In this document: piece after piece, positions 25,368-33,376 of the stretch | Position numbering within the stretch: the stretch's first letter is position 1 | Layout of the letters: each line of letters starts with the position of its first letter | Source: Bacillota bacterium | Lineage (GTDB): Bacteria > Bacillota > Clostridia > Oscillospirales > Ruminococcaceae | Direction of reading: 5' to 3' | Assembly: GCA_023439835.1 (NCBI GenBank) | Contig: JAEXUW010000004.1 | Coordinates: forward strand, 21,995 to 85,994 | Length of the DNA: 64,000 bases | Notes under the pieces: model-generated | Databases searched by the model: none | What the model was told of the DNA's origin: nothing | The model's input: the letters and a program-made list of their open reading frames with translations, nothing else | Program-made: the position numbers and the translations under genes

Positions 25368-25395
25368 AACAACGCAGAAATAATCCTGCGTTGTT
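25368..25395 (-). terminator. Terminator in the minus-strand accessory cassette
   Basis: Perfect 10-bp stem AACAACGCAG/CTGCGTTGTT with an 8-nt loop, about 140 nt downstream of the 53-residue gene. Confidence 0.6.
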
Positions 25396-25536
25396 AAGTA
25401 GAATTCTTTGGATTTTAACTTAAATACTAACGATATTCCATCTCAACATAAAACAAATTCTAATACAATGACACTGATACAATCACTCAACTTTCAAATA
25501 AAGTATATATGTAAATAATAAAATCCATTTTAATGA

Positions 25537-25698
25537 TTAGCGACTTTTCCTATTTGCTTTAAATAAAAAACAAATAAAAAAGCCTACTAACAGTATTGCA
25601 GGAAAAAAACCAATTTCAAATACCTGCGAAAAAATTCCACTAACGAAAGCTAAACCTGTTTTGCAAAGTGTAAGCATACCGCTAAATAACCCTCCCAT
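25537..25698 (-). CDS. Small single-pass membrane protein (53 aa)
   Basis: ATG at 25698 follows GGAGGG with 5 nt spacing. The product begins MGGLFSGMLTLCKTG and has one or two hydrophobic segments (FFPAILLVGFFICFLF near residues 31-46) with a basic end (KANRKSR). It is antisense to the phage operon and has its own terminator downstream. No family is recognised. It could be a lysogenic membrane protein. Confidence 0.6.
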   Translation of the reverse strand: MGGLFSGMLTLCKTGLAFVSGIFSQVFEIGFFPAILLVGFFICFLFKANRKSR

Positions 25699-25782
25699 GT
25701 TTTCCCTCCTCTCAAAATTTTCTTAATTATAAACCCAAAACATAAAAATGTCAAATTTTTTCTATTAAAAGGGGGCATCAAC

Positions 25783-26196
25783 TTGACAGCAAAGGAATAT
25801 TTATACCGCTATCGGCAACTTAACGCCGAAATTGATTCACTTGAGCACTCAAAAAACGAGCTGAAAGGGGTCGCCTATAAAATAACCCCACAGCCCTCCG
25901 ATGTAGGTATCCCGAATAGCTCCAGTGCTTCAGGCGCAAGGTTTGAAAGCGTCATTGCAAAAATTGCGGGCATTGAAGACCGCATTAATGAGAAGATAGA
26001 CCAATTAATTGAGCTCAGGGACGAAATAACCACAGCTATTGATTCAGTCGATGACGCAACAATGAGAACTCTTCTACGGCTTCGCTATATATGCGGGTGG
26101 GAGTGGGAAAAGATTGCAAGAAAAATTAATTACAGTGATGTGCACACGAGAGGATATCTGCACGGGGCGGCGCTGAATAAAGTTAATACACCATAA
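25783..26196 (+). CDS. DUF1492/ArpU-like phage late regulator
   Basis: 137 residues: an N-terminal coiled coil (YRQLNAEIDSLEHSKNEL) and a C-terminal sigma-region-4-like helix-turn-helix (LLRLRYICGWEWEKIARKI). This is the layout of the DUF1492/ArpU family, placed just before packaging genes in many Firmicute phages and thought to switch on late transcription. TTG at 25783 follows AAGGGGG. Confidence 0.8.
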   Translation: MTAKEYLYRYRQLNAEIDSLEHSKNELKGVAYKITPQPSDVGIPNSSSASGARFESVIAKIAGIEDRINEKIDQLIELRDEITTAIDSVDDATMRTLLRLRYICGWEWEKIARKINYSDVHTRGYLHGAALNKVNTP

Positions 26197-26244
26197 TACA
26201 TCCGGCTGTGTTATTATATACAATAGCAAAGTATATATAAAACA

Positions 26245-26276
26245 GCCGCCTAGCCCTTGCCAGAGTGAGGACAGGC
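26245..26276 (+). repeat. GCCGCC-CCCTTGCnAGAGTGAGG element, copy 1
   Basis: Contains CCGCCT...AGGCGG as a stem around CCCTTGCCAGAGTGAGGA. A shorter version of the same motif occurs on the other side of the methyltransferase at 27091. Confidence 0.5.
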
Positions 26277-26348
26277 GGTCTTGCTTTGCGGCAAGGAATT
26301 TATCTTAGGATTATAGTTACCCACAGATTATTTTTTGGAGGTAACTTA

Positions 26349-27080
26349 ATGGAACTAGGCAAAATCTACAACACTGACTGCATCGCCGGGATGGGCGGCA
26401 TAGCCTCCCACAGTATTGACATGATTCTCTGCGACCTGCCCTATGGCATTACCGGCTGCCGGTGGGACAGTATTATTCCCCTCCCCGATTTATGGCGGGA
26501 ATACAAGCGTGTCGTTAAGCCGGGCGGCGCAATTGTTCTCACCGCCGTACAGCCCTTCACAACCGAGCTTATTAACAGCAACCGCAAAATGTTCCGCTAT
26601 TGCTGGTACTGGCAGAAAAATCAGGTCACAGGCTTCCCGTTCGCAAAATTTCAGCCGCTTCGGTGCGTTGAGGACGTCTGTGTGTTTTACAGCAGAATGC
26701 CGACCTATAACCCGCAGGGGCTTGTTTTGTTGGAAAAGCCACGCCGCACGAAAGCAACACCGGGGAAGTACGCCGAGTTTGTCTATGACCGACAGACGCT
26801 TTCAAACGCATATGAAACCCACTTCACGAACTATCCGCGGCAGATATTGAAATTCGACTGTCAGCGTGAGGGCATTCACCCAACGCAGAAGCCGGTCGCA
26901 CTCTTCGAGTATCTGATAAGAACATACACAAACGAGGGCGAAACCGTTCTCGACACCTGCATGGGAAGCGGCACAACCGCCGTCGCCTGTATAAACACGA
27001 ACCGAAGCTTCATCGGCTTTGAGATTGACAAAGAATATTGCAAAACCGCAAATGACCGGATTCAGAAGCTGATGCGGTGA
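26349..27080 (+). CDS. Phage DNA N-4/N-6 methyltransferase
   Basis: 243 residues, S-adenosylmethionine-dependent. Motif IV reads CDLPYG near residues 26-31 and motif I comes late (DTCMGSGTTAVAC near 205-217), the permuted beta-class order. LPYG instead of PPY suggests adenine or cytosine amino methylation; the target site is unknown. No restriction enzyme is adjacent, so it is probably an orphan protective methylase. ATG at 26349 follows GGAGGTAA; a longer frame to 26265 would run through the upstream repeat. It is bracketed by two related repeats. Confidence 0.85.
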   Translation: MELGKIYNTDCIAGMGGIASHSIDMILCDLPYGITGCRWDSIIPLPDLWREYKRVVKPGGAIVLTAVQPFTTELINSNRKMFRYCWYWQKNQVTGFPFAKFQPLRCVEDVCVFYSRMPTYNPQGLVLLEKPRRTKATPGKYAEFVYDRQTLSNAYETHFTNYPRQILKFDCQREGIHPTQKPVALFEYLIRTYTNEGETVLDTCMGSGTTAVACINTNRSFIGFEIDKEYCKTANDRIQKLMR

Positions 27081-27090
27081 GCTCCTCCTT

Positions 27091-27114
27091 GCCGCCCCTT
27101 GCGAGAGTGAGGGG
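27091..27114 (+). repeat. GCCGCC-CCCTTGCnAGAGTGAGG element, copy 2
   Basis: GCCGCCCCTTGCGAGAGTGAGGGG, with CCCCT/AGGGG able to pair. It shares the CCTTGCnAGAGTGAGG core with 26254-26270. Confidence 0.5.
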
Positions 27115-27164
27115 TGTTAATGCCATATTTATACTAAATTAATATTTTATTTTTTCCAAAAACA

Positions 27165-27193
27165 TTGATTTTTATAATGTTGTATAGTAATAT
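27165..27193 (+). promoter_or_regulatory. Own promoter of the membrane moron
   Basis: TTGATT, 17 nt, TAATAT, 32 nt upstream of the first cassette gene, within a phage operon that otherwise runs on without promoters. Confidence 0.65.
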
Positions 27194-27225
27194 ATATACA
27201 TAAGGAATGTTTGGAGTTGAATATA

Positions 27226-27441
27226 ATGGGAATAATAGAAGAGGCAGCGACGGAGCTTGCAAAATCTTCTCCTTTTGCATTAATGTGCATTGTTTTTCTT
27301 TTTATTTTAAGCAAGGCGCACAATAAAAGTTTTAAGCAACTTAAAGAAATCCATGAATCGTCAATAAGCACTATAAAAGAAGCCTATGAGAAGGTTTACG
27401 AGAGCTTTTCAAAACGTATTATGGAAAAGCAGAAAAAGTAA
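27226..27441 (+). CDS. Small TM/coiled-coil protein (moron gene 1)
   Basis: 71 residues. A short N-terminal helix (MGIIEEAATELAKSS), one TM helix (FALMCIVFLFILS, near 17-29) and a cytoplasmic charged coiled coil (KQLKEIHESSISTIKEAYEKV). I recognise no family; size and charge are holin-like, but it sits far from the lysis genes. ATG at 27226 follows GGAG with 9 nt spacing. It is AT-rich compared with neighbours and is coupled to the next gene. Confidence 0.65.
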   Translation: MGIIEEAATELAKSSPFALMCIVFLFILSKAHNKSFKQLKEIHESSISTIKEAYEKVYESFSKRIMEKQKK

Positions 27442-27467
27442 CCAAAATGAAGGGAGCGGCGATTTGT

Positions 27468-28097
27468 ATGTATTCACCAATTGTCTATATTGCCCATTTA
27501 TTCGTTTACTTCTTGTTTTTTATATTTTTTTGGTGTGTTGGGAAGAAACGTAAAGAAAAGTTAGCTAAAGTTATGCAATACCCAGAAAAAGAAATTATTA
27601 TCTATCTAGATCTTTTCAAGCTAGAAAAAGAATACCTAGAATTAAAAAATGATGGCGCTTTTAATAACTTTCCTCAAATTAGCAGGTATCTTGAAGACGT
27701 AACCACTTTCTTGAATAGCTGCTCCGGAAAAATTAACTTAATGAATATTCTTATTCGCGAAGCTCAGAAAATTAAAGATACGAATAATAAAGATTTATTG
27801 AGCAAGGAATTAAACCAATGCAGTGATAGCGTTGCAGAACTGGTTCGAAGAAAAAACAACATAGCCGTGAGAATAATTTTGCTTAAGTTTGAAAAACACA
27901 AAAATTTTCCCGGCTACATAAAACTATTATGCTACGCCCTCTTATTTCAAGCACTAATTATTAAGATTTTGAGCGTAATTTTTAGTAAACTGCGCCTAAA
28001 ATTAAACCTCAACGAAAAAAGAAAGCAAATAGAATACAAAGAGCGTATTTGTAAATTTAACAATAAAATTAAACGAACATGTTGCGGACAAGTTTAA
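27468..28097 (+). CDS. Membrane protein of unknown function (moron gene 2)
   Basis: 209 residues. An N-terminal TM helix (about 4-27, VYIAHLFVYFLFFIFFWCVG), a soluble helical middle of about 130 residues with mixed charge, a second hydrophobic stretch near 163-185, and a strongly basic C-terminus ending KRTCCGQV. No family recognised. ATG at 27468 follows GGGAG; the ATG at 27447 has no site. It is AT-rich and closed by its own terminator. Superinfection exclusion or anti-phage defence is a guess from position and topology only. Confidence 0.65.
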   Translation: MYSPIVYIAHLFVYFLFFIFFWCVGKKRKEKLAKVMQYPEKEIIIYLDLFKLEKEYLELKNDGAFNNFPQISRYLEDVTTFLNSCSGKINLMNILIREAQKIKDTNNKDLLSKELNQCSDSVAELVRRKNNIAVRIILLKFEKHKNFPGYIKLLCYALLFQALIIKILSVIFSKLRLKLNLNEKRKQIEYKERICKFNNKIKRTCCGQV

Positions 28098-28114
28098 TTT
28101 CAATAATAACTATA

Positions 28115-28147
28115 AAAACCACTCCCCAACGGGAGTGGTTTTCTTTT
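28115..28147 (+). terminator. Terminator closing the membrane moron
   Basis: Perfect 12-bp stem AAAACCACTCCC/GGGAGTGGTTTT with a CAAC loop, then CTTTT. Confidence 0.9.
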
Positions 28148-28178
28148 ACCCAAAACACACGAATGAGAGGTGGTGGCA

Positions 28179-28640
28179 ATGGCAGGAAAATATGAACACT
28201 GGCGAACAAAGGACGGCTTAACTTTGCTTGAATGCTGGGCGCGTGACGGTTTAACTGACGAGCAGATAGCTAAAAATATCGGCATTCGCCGCCCCACTCT
28301 TTACGATTGGAAGAAGAAGTATTCTGACATTTCTGACGCCTTAAAAAGGGGTAAAGAAGTTATTGATTATGAGGTCGAAAATGCCCTGCTAAAAAGAGCT
28401 TTAGGGTATAAATATAACGAGATTACGCAAGAACAAGTTAAGGTTAATACCGGCGAAGGAATGATAACCTTAATGCAGCCAACAAAAATAGTTACAAAGC
28501 AAGTCGCTCCTGATGTAGGGGCGGCTGCTTTTTGGCTTAAAAATCGTCGACCTGATAAGTGGCGTGACCGCCCAAGCGAGGACACAAATGCTACAGGGCA
28601 GCTTGAACAGCTAATTAAGGGGATAAAGCAAGATGAGTAA
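28179..28640 (+). CDS. terS: Terminase small subunit-like protein
   Basis: 153 residues. An N-terminal helix-turn-helix (DEQIAKNIGIRRPTLYDWKKKY, near 26-47) recognises DNA, followed by a helical middle and AAAFWLKNRRPDKWRDR, the tail seen in phage small terminases. It selects the packaging start. ATG at 28179 follows GAGAGGTGG. It overlaps terL by 8 bp. Confidence 0.8.
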   Translation: MAGKYEHWRTKDGLTLLECWARDGLTDEQIAKNIGIRRPTLYDWKKKYSDISDALKRGKEVIDYEVENALLKRALGYKYNEITQEQVKVNTGEGMITLMQPTKIVTKQVAPDVGAAAFWLKNRRPDKWRDRPSEDTNATGQLEQLIKGIKQDE

Positions 28641-29844
28641 AGTATATAGCGATAAGCAATTAGCCTTGTTGAAACTTTGGCAGCACGATAACCTTAGACG
28701 TATCAATCTGCTTGAGGGATCTGTTCGTAGTGGTAAGACGTGGATAAGCCTTGTGTTGTGGGCGTTCTGGGTGGCTACGATGCCAAAGGACGGTAACTAT
28801 TTGATGGTCGCTAAAACGCTAACTTCCCTTCGCAGAAACTGTCTTGACTTACTTCAAGACCTTGTCGGCACAGCTAGCTTCACATACTCGCTAAGCAAAA
28901 AAGAGGGGCGCCTATTCGGGCGGCTTATTTATTTGGAGGGTGTGAATGACGCACGTGCTGAAAGCAAAATCCGGGGTATGACATTGCAGGGTGCTTATTG
29001 TGATGAGCTCACGCTTTTCACTGAAGACTTCTTCAGTATGCTTTTATCAAGGCTTTCAATGAGCGGAGCCAAACTCATAACCACCACCAACCCAGACAGC
29101 CCCTATCATTGGCTTATGGATAAATACATCAATCGCAAGGATGAGCTGGATATTCTTATCCTTAAATTCTTGATTGATGATAACCCTTATCTCGACCCTG
29201 TTTATGTCGAAAATCTAAAACGTGAATACACCGGTGTTTTTTATGATCGCTTTATTAGTGGCTTGTGGGTTGTTGCTGAAGGGCTTATATATCCCGAAGC
29301 TGCCGAGGGCAAATACACCGTGCCATTTTGTCCTGAACGCAGATATACTCAGTATTGTGTATCAGCTGACTATGGCACACTTAACCCTTGTTCTATGGGG
29401 TTGTGGGGGCTATCGGGTAACGTTTGGTATCGCATTAAAGAATACTATCACAGCGGCAGAGATACCCGCAGGCAGCTCACAGACGAGGAATATTACGATA
29501 AACTTGTTGAACTGATAGACGGCTTGCCAGTGCGCGAGGTTATAATCGATCCATCAGCGGCAAGCTTTATTGCAACCATTCGCAAGCATGGCAGATATCA
29601 CGTTCGCAAGGCTGATAATGCTGTCATTGATGGCATTCGAAACACAGCAAAAGCGTTGCAAAATGGAAGCGTACGCATTTGCGACAACTGCAAGAACACC
29701 ATCTCTGAATTCGGTGCTTATCGTTGGGATGAAAAATCAGAAGAAGATAAGCCAATAAAGGAAAATGACCACGCTATGGACGATATACGCTATTTTGTAA
29801 ATACGGTAGTTGACAAGAGCCCCGGCATTATAAAATTACGATAA
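28633..29844 (+). CDS. terL: Terminase large subunit (PBSX family)
   Basis: 403 residues. Walker A LLEGSVRSGKTWISL near 25-39, an ATPase core with GAYCDELTLF as Walker B, and a C-terminal RNase-H-like nuclease with SADYGT and VIIDPSA acidic positions and a late DDIRYF. All are present, so packaging activity may survive. Normal length. Confidence 0.92.
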   Translation: MSKVYSDKQLALLKLWQHDNLRRINLLEGSVRSGKTWISLVLWAFWVATMPKDGNYLMVAKTLTSLRRNCLDLLQDLVGTASFTYSLSKKEGRLFGRLIYLEGVNDARAESKIRGMTLQGAYCDELTLFTEDFFSMLLSRLSMSGAKLITTTNPDSPYHWLMDKYINRKDELDILILKFLIDDNPYLDPVYVENLKREYTGVFYDRFISGLWVVAEGLIYPEAAEGKYTVPFCPERRYTQYCVSADYGTLNPCSMGLWGLSGNVWYRIKEYYHSGRDTRRQLTDEEYYDKLVELIDGLPVREVIIDPSAASFIATIRKHGRYHVRKADNAVIDGIRNTAKALQNGSVRICDNCKNTISEFGAYRWDEKSEEDKPIKENDHAMDDIRYFVNTVVDKSPGIIKLR

Positions 29845-29855
29845 CAGGAGGAAGT

Positions 29856-31301
29856 ATGCTCACAGATTTATCTTTTCTTCAAAGCGGAAAGCACTGGCCG
29901 CCGCCCTCTGAAGCAGAGCGGCTTAAAAATTATCACGATAACCGCAGGCTGTTCGAGGACGAACACAGCGAGGTCTATCACAAGCAGCTCAGGCGAATAT
30001 CAAGAGTAATCGGGAACTTTGAGGAGGTTATCTCATTCCCGATTATTTTTAATTATCAGAAGCTGATGAGCCTGAAAATGGCGGACCTGATATTCGGAGA
30101 GCCGCCGAAGATTACCGCCAATGACGACAAAAAGCAGGAGGTCATCGACCGTGTTCTGCTTGATACAGAGCTGATGAACAGTGCCTACATGGCGGCAATC
30201 GACGTCAGCCGTTACGGTGACAGTATAATGAGCACCAGCCGTGAGGACGGCTCTCCCCGAGTTTTCGTGCAGTCCCCTGCTATCTGGTTTCCCGTTGTTG
30301 ATGCGGCGAATATACGAAGGCTGACGCATCACGTGCTTGCTTACCACTACCCTGTCGGAAAGCAGTGGCGGCTGAAGGTTCAGGTGCATAAAATCGACGA
30401 GCCGGGCAAATGTGAGGAGCATACCTATGAGCTGAACAGTACTTCGGGAGGCTTTTCAATCGGGCGGGAAATCATTGACGAAAACACTCATGCGCTTATT
30501 GAAACGCAGTTTAGTGAATGCCCCGTTTTCAGGGTGTCGAATGTCCTTACCTCTGACCGCATTTATGGAATTGACGATTATCAAAGCATAGACAGTATTA
30601 TTTCAGAGCTGATAATCAGAGTTTCACAGATTTCAAGGGTGCTTGATGTTCACGCAAATCCGAGCATGGCGGGGCCCGCAAGCGCACTGGAGCAGGATTC
30701 TGTCACAGGACAATGGCGACTCAAGGTCGGGGACTACTTCCCCAGAAACACAAATGAGGACCCGACACCCGAATACATAGTCTGGAACGCTTCTTTAGAC
30801 GCAAACTTCAAACAGATTGAGCTGCTTATCAATCAGCTTTACACGATAAGCGAAATGGGCTCTGCAATCTTTGGCGACACCTCGAACTCAACAGGACAGG
30901 TTGCCAGCGGAACAGCTCTGCGGCGGCTGATGATGTCGCCTCTTGCTAAAGCCCGACGAATCGCAAACAGCTTTGACCCTGTGCTCAAAAAGATAGTTTC
31001 ACTTTGCTCAGGGGTTTACGGCGCTTTGATTTCCCCCTATGAAATCAGCATTAAGTGGAATGACGGTCTGCCCGATGATGAGCTTGAATCCGCAAACATT
31101 ATGTCAATACGCACAGGCGGCCGCCCGACAATAAGCCAGTACAGCGCAATTCAGCGGCTTGACGGACTTTCCGCCGAGGATACTCAAACCGAGCTTGCTG
31201 AAATTCGTGAAGATGACCTCGCCGACAGCATGGGAACAGAGCCGATTCCCGATGTGCATTCTGATGAGGATATCAAGGACGGTGAGCTGATTGGCGGATA
31301 A
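29856..31301 (+). CDS. Portal protein (SPP1 gp6-like)
   Basis: 481 residues, forming the dodecameric DNA gate of the head. VISFPIIFNYQKLMSLKMADLIFGEPP and the later GSAIFGDTSNSTGQVASGTALRRLMMSPL are typical of SPP1-type portals. ATG at 29856 follows AGGAGG, 11 bp after terL. It overlaps the minor capsid gene by 11 bp. Confidence 0.88.
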   Translation: MLTDLSFLQSGKHWPPPSEAERLKNYHDNRRLFEDEHSEVYHKQLRRISRVIGNFEEVISFPIIFNYQKLMSLKMADLIFGEPPKITANDDKKQEVIDRVLLDTELMNSAYMAAIDVSRYGDSIMSTSREDGSPRVFVQSPAIWFPVVDAANIRRLTHHVLAYHYPVGKQWRLKVQVHKIDEPGKCEEHTYELNSTSGGFSIGREIIDENTHALIETQFSECPVFRVSNVLTSDRIYGIDDYQSIDSIISELIIRVSQISRVLDVHANPSMAGPASALEQDSVTGQWRLKVGDYFPRNTNEDPTPEYIVWNASLDANFKQIELLINQLYTISEMGSAIFGDTSNSTGQVASGTALRRLMMSPLAKARRIANSFDPVLKKIVSLCSGVYGALISPYEISIKWNDGLPDDELESANIMSIRTGGRPTISQYSAIQRLDGLSAEDTQTELAEIREDDLADSMGTEPIPDVHSDEDIKDGELIGG

Positions 31302-32856
31302 GCTGACAGCTGCCGAAAAGCTGATAAAACTTTATGAATCGGCACAAAAGCACCTTAATAAAATTATCACCGATAAATCAATACGCGGCTTCCCTGCTGC
31401 CTATGAACGGCGAATGCTGGCACAAGTCAATGCAGAAATTCGACGCATTCGAAAAGCAACACCCGAAGTCATAAAGCAGCTTGTTCTTGAGGGATATCAG
31501 GAAGGACTTGACCAGGCAATTAACGATATCGCAAAAGCGATTCCGAATGAGCCTCCTGCGATTAAAGCTTTTTCACGTTTAGACACAAGAGAAATTAATC
31601 TACTCACCCAAAATACCATTGATGAGCTTGACAAGGCTTTGAATATCGTCGGGCGACGTATGCAGGACGAAATCCGTCAGGCGGGGCTTAATGCCACAGC
31701 ATATAAAAAGGCGACAGGTGCAACTGTGAAGGAAATGCAGAAAGACCTTGAAAAAAGGCTTCTGGGACTTGATGCCGCCCACCCTGACGGCAGAATTGGA
31801 ATACGGTACCGCAACGGACGAATTGTTCCTCTTGATACATATACCAAAATGGTATCGAGAACAACATCTGCCGAAGCACAGAACAAAGCCGTTTTCATTC
31901 AGGCAAAAGAAATGGGGCAGAATTTAGTAAAGCTGACCTCCCACCCTGTCACCTGTGAGGTTTGTGCTAAGTATCAGGGGCGAATTTACGCTTTGACAAA
32001 AGAAGTTGCAAACGGAAAGTACAAAGGCCCCGACGGCGAACCACTTCGCTTTCCTCTGCTGTATGAAACAGTTCTTCACCATGGTTATGAAACTATACAT
32101 CCGAACTGCCGTCACCGTTTCAGAATATTCGTTGCGGCATTCTATCCGCCCGAAAAGCTGAAAGAATTCTCTGACGCAAGCATGAAGCCGTTTAAGGACT
32201 CCCGAAGCGACCGCGACCGCAAGGCATATGCCACTGAACAGGCACAGAATCGGATTAAAAATCAGGATTACCGGCAGTATCAGAAATATAAGGCGGCTCT
32301 CGGAGAAGACGCACCGAAAAGCTTTTCGGGATTCAGAGCGATGAAGAAGGCGGGAGGGGAGAAGTGGGGGGATTTGCAGGGGAAGTATAGAAATCACGCA
32401 AAAGCATTAGATGTATTTAATACTGGAGATATCCCGAAAGGAGCCAAAATTCATCCGCAAGAAATTTTGAATGACATGAATACATCTTCAATCGGATCTG
32501 AAACGCTAAAATATATAGACGAATTTGAAATTAGACCAAAATTAGACTACTCCCCAAAAAGTGGTGGGGTTCGCGGTCAGGAATTCGGGGGGGATATTAC
32601 TTTATATCTTAATAATTGCAAAGACGTAAAAACTGCTACATGCACATTAATCCATGAATGCACGCATAAACGTTATGGAATAGGTCAAAGCCAATGGGCT
32701 GAATGCGTCTGCGTATGTCAAGAAATTAAGCACAGAAGAAACAGAGCTTATTTGACAATACAAGAAAAACGAACTATAATAGAAGCAGTTAAAGATGTAT
32801 ACCCCGAATATAACTGGAGAAAGGGAGGCATTATAAATGGCAGAAGAACAAAATAG
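31291..32856 (+). CDS. Minor capsid protein with C-terminal HExxH domain
   Basis: 521 residues. Residues 1 to about 365 are a phage minor capsid/head morphogenesis protein (SPP1 gp7 type; LTSHPVTCEVCAKYQGRIYAL and HPNCRHRFRIF are its zinc/active region). From about 368 the base composition turns AT-rich and a separate domain follows, with HECTH at 455-459 and a glutamate at 471 (SQWAEC), as in HExxH...E zinc metallopeptidases. Similar C-terminal effector swaps are known on phage head proteins. The partner gene downstream overlaps by 20 bp. The TTG start at 31291 is moderately supported. Peptidase activity is inference. Confidence 0.82.
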   Translation: MADKLTAAEKLIKLYESAQKHLNKIITDKSIRGFPAAYERRMLAQVNAEIRRIRKATPEVIKQLVLEGYQEGLDQAINDIAKAIPNEPPAIKAFSRLDTREINLLTQNTIDELDKALNIVGRRMQDEIRQAGLNATAYKKATGATVKEMQKDLEKRLLGLDAAHPDGRIGIRYRNGRIVPLDTYTKMVSRTTSAEAQNKAVFIQAKEMGQNLVKLTSHPVTCEVCAKYQGRIYALTKEVANGKYKGPDGEPLRFPLLYETVLHHGYETIHPNCRHRFRIFVAAFYPPEKLKEFSDASMKPFKDSRSDRDRKAYATEQAQNRIKNQDYRQYQKYKAALGEDAPKSFSGFRAMKKAGGEKWGDLQGKYRNHAKALDVFNTGDIPKGAKIHPQEILNDMNTSSIGSETLKYIDEFEIRPKLDYSPKSGGVRGQEFGGDITLYLNNCKDVKTATCTLIHECTHKRYGIGQSQWAECVCVCQEIKHRRNRAYLTIQEKRTIIEAVKDVYPEYNWRKGGIINGRRTK

Positions 32857-33019
32857 CAATATATTTGACAGGCTTCATAACGGCGAAAAAGTTGAATGCC
32901 CTAAATGTAAAAAAGGCGTTTTAGAGCCATTTAACGCTCTATATCCAAACTCTCACGATTTTAACTGTTCTAATTGTGATTTTCATTATCATTGGGACCC
33001 GGTAATTAATATTGAATAA
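32837..33019 (+). CDS. Zinc-ribbon protein, possible immunity partner
   Basis: 60 residues with two CxxC pairs (ECPKCKKG and NCSNCDFHYH) forming a zinc ribbon, and an acidic end (WDPVINIE). ATG at 32837 follows GGAGG and overlaps the end of the HExxH-bearing gene. Coupled small genes of this kind after phage-borne toxin domains are often immunity proteins; that role is inferred from position. A transcription factor-like or virion role is possible. Confidence 0.65.
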   Translation: MAEEQNSNIFDRLHNGEKVECPKCKKGVLEPFNALYPNSHDFNCSNCDFHYHWDPVINIE

Positions 33020-33053
33020 AACCACCTATCAATTTATGACAGGTGGTTTAGTT
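33019..33053. terminator. Terminator after the zinc-ribbon gene
   Basis: AAACCACCT/AGGTGGTTT 9-bp stem with a 13-nt loop, then AGTTTTT. It also faces the convergent YegP-like gene. Confidence 0.75.
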
Positions 33054-33077
33054 TTTGATTGCCGTAAAAGTACTATT

Positions 33078-33254
33078 TCACGGCATATCAGCAATAGATG
33101 CAAAAGCAGCATTCTGTTTTATTGAATCAATTGCTTCTTTAGCCGATAGCTTAGACTCAAAAGTTTCACTGGTACATATAATTTGTCCATTACTAGCTTT
33201 TATGCTAAAGAAGAATTGACCGTTTTCTGCTTTTCTAATTTCAAATTTCATCAT
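33078..33254 (-). CDS. YegP-like (DUF1508) single-repeat protein
   Basis: 58 residues: MMKFEIRKAENGQFFFSIKA...ICTSETFESKLSAKEAIDSIK fits one DUF1508/YegP repeat (FxxxxxGxxxFxLKAxNGxxIxxSxxYxSK pattern). The function of the family is unknown. ATG at 33254 follows GGGGGG. It has its own promoter and is transcribed against the phage genes, the mark of a moron. It lies at the edge of the AT-rich cassette that begins inside the minor capsid gene. Confidence 0.75.
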   Translation of the reverse strand: MMKFEIRKAENGQFFFSIKASNGQIICTSETFESKLSAKEAIDSIKQNAAFASIADMP

Positions 33255-33276
33255 AATTCACCCCCCTTTCTAGCTT

Positions 33277-33305
33277 ATATTACCACATTCGACCATAAAT
33301 TACAA
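33277..33305 (-). promoter_or_regulatory. Promoter of the YegP-like gene
   Basis: TTGTAA, 17 nt, TAATAT on the minus strand, ending 23 nt from the start codon. Confidence 0.6.
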
Positions 33306-33376
33306 TTATAAAGCGTTGCCTGATGGCGGCGCTTTTAATATTTCTTGGCGGAAAGAATCCGTCAGAAGGAGGATAC

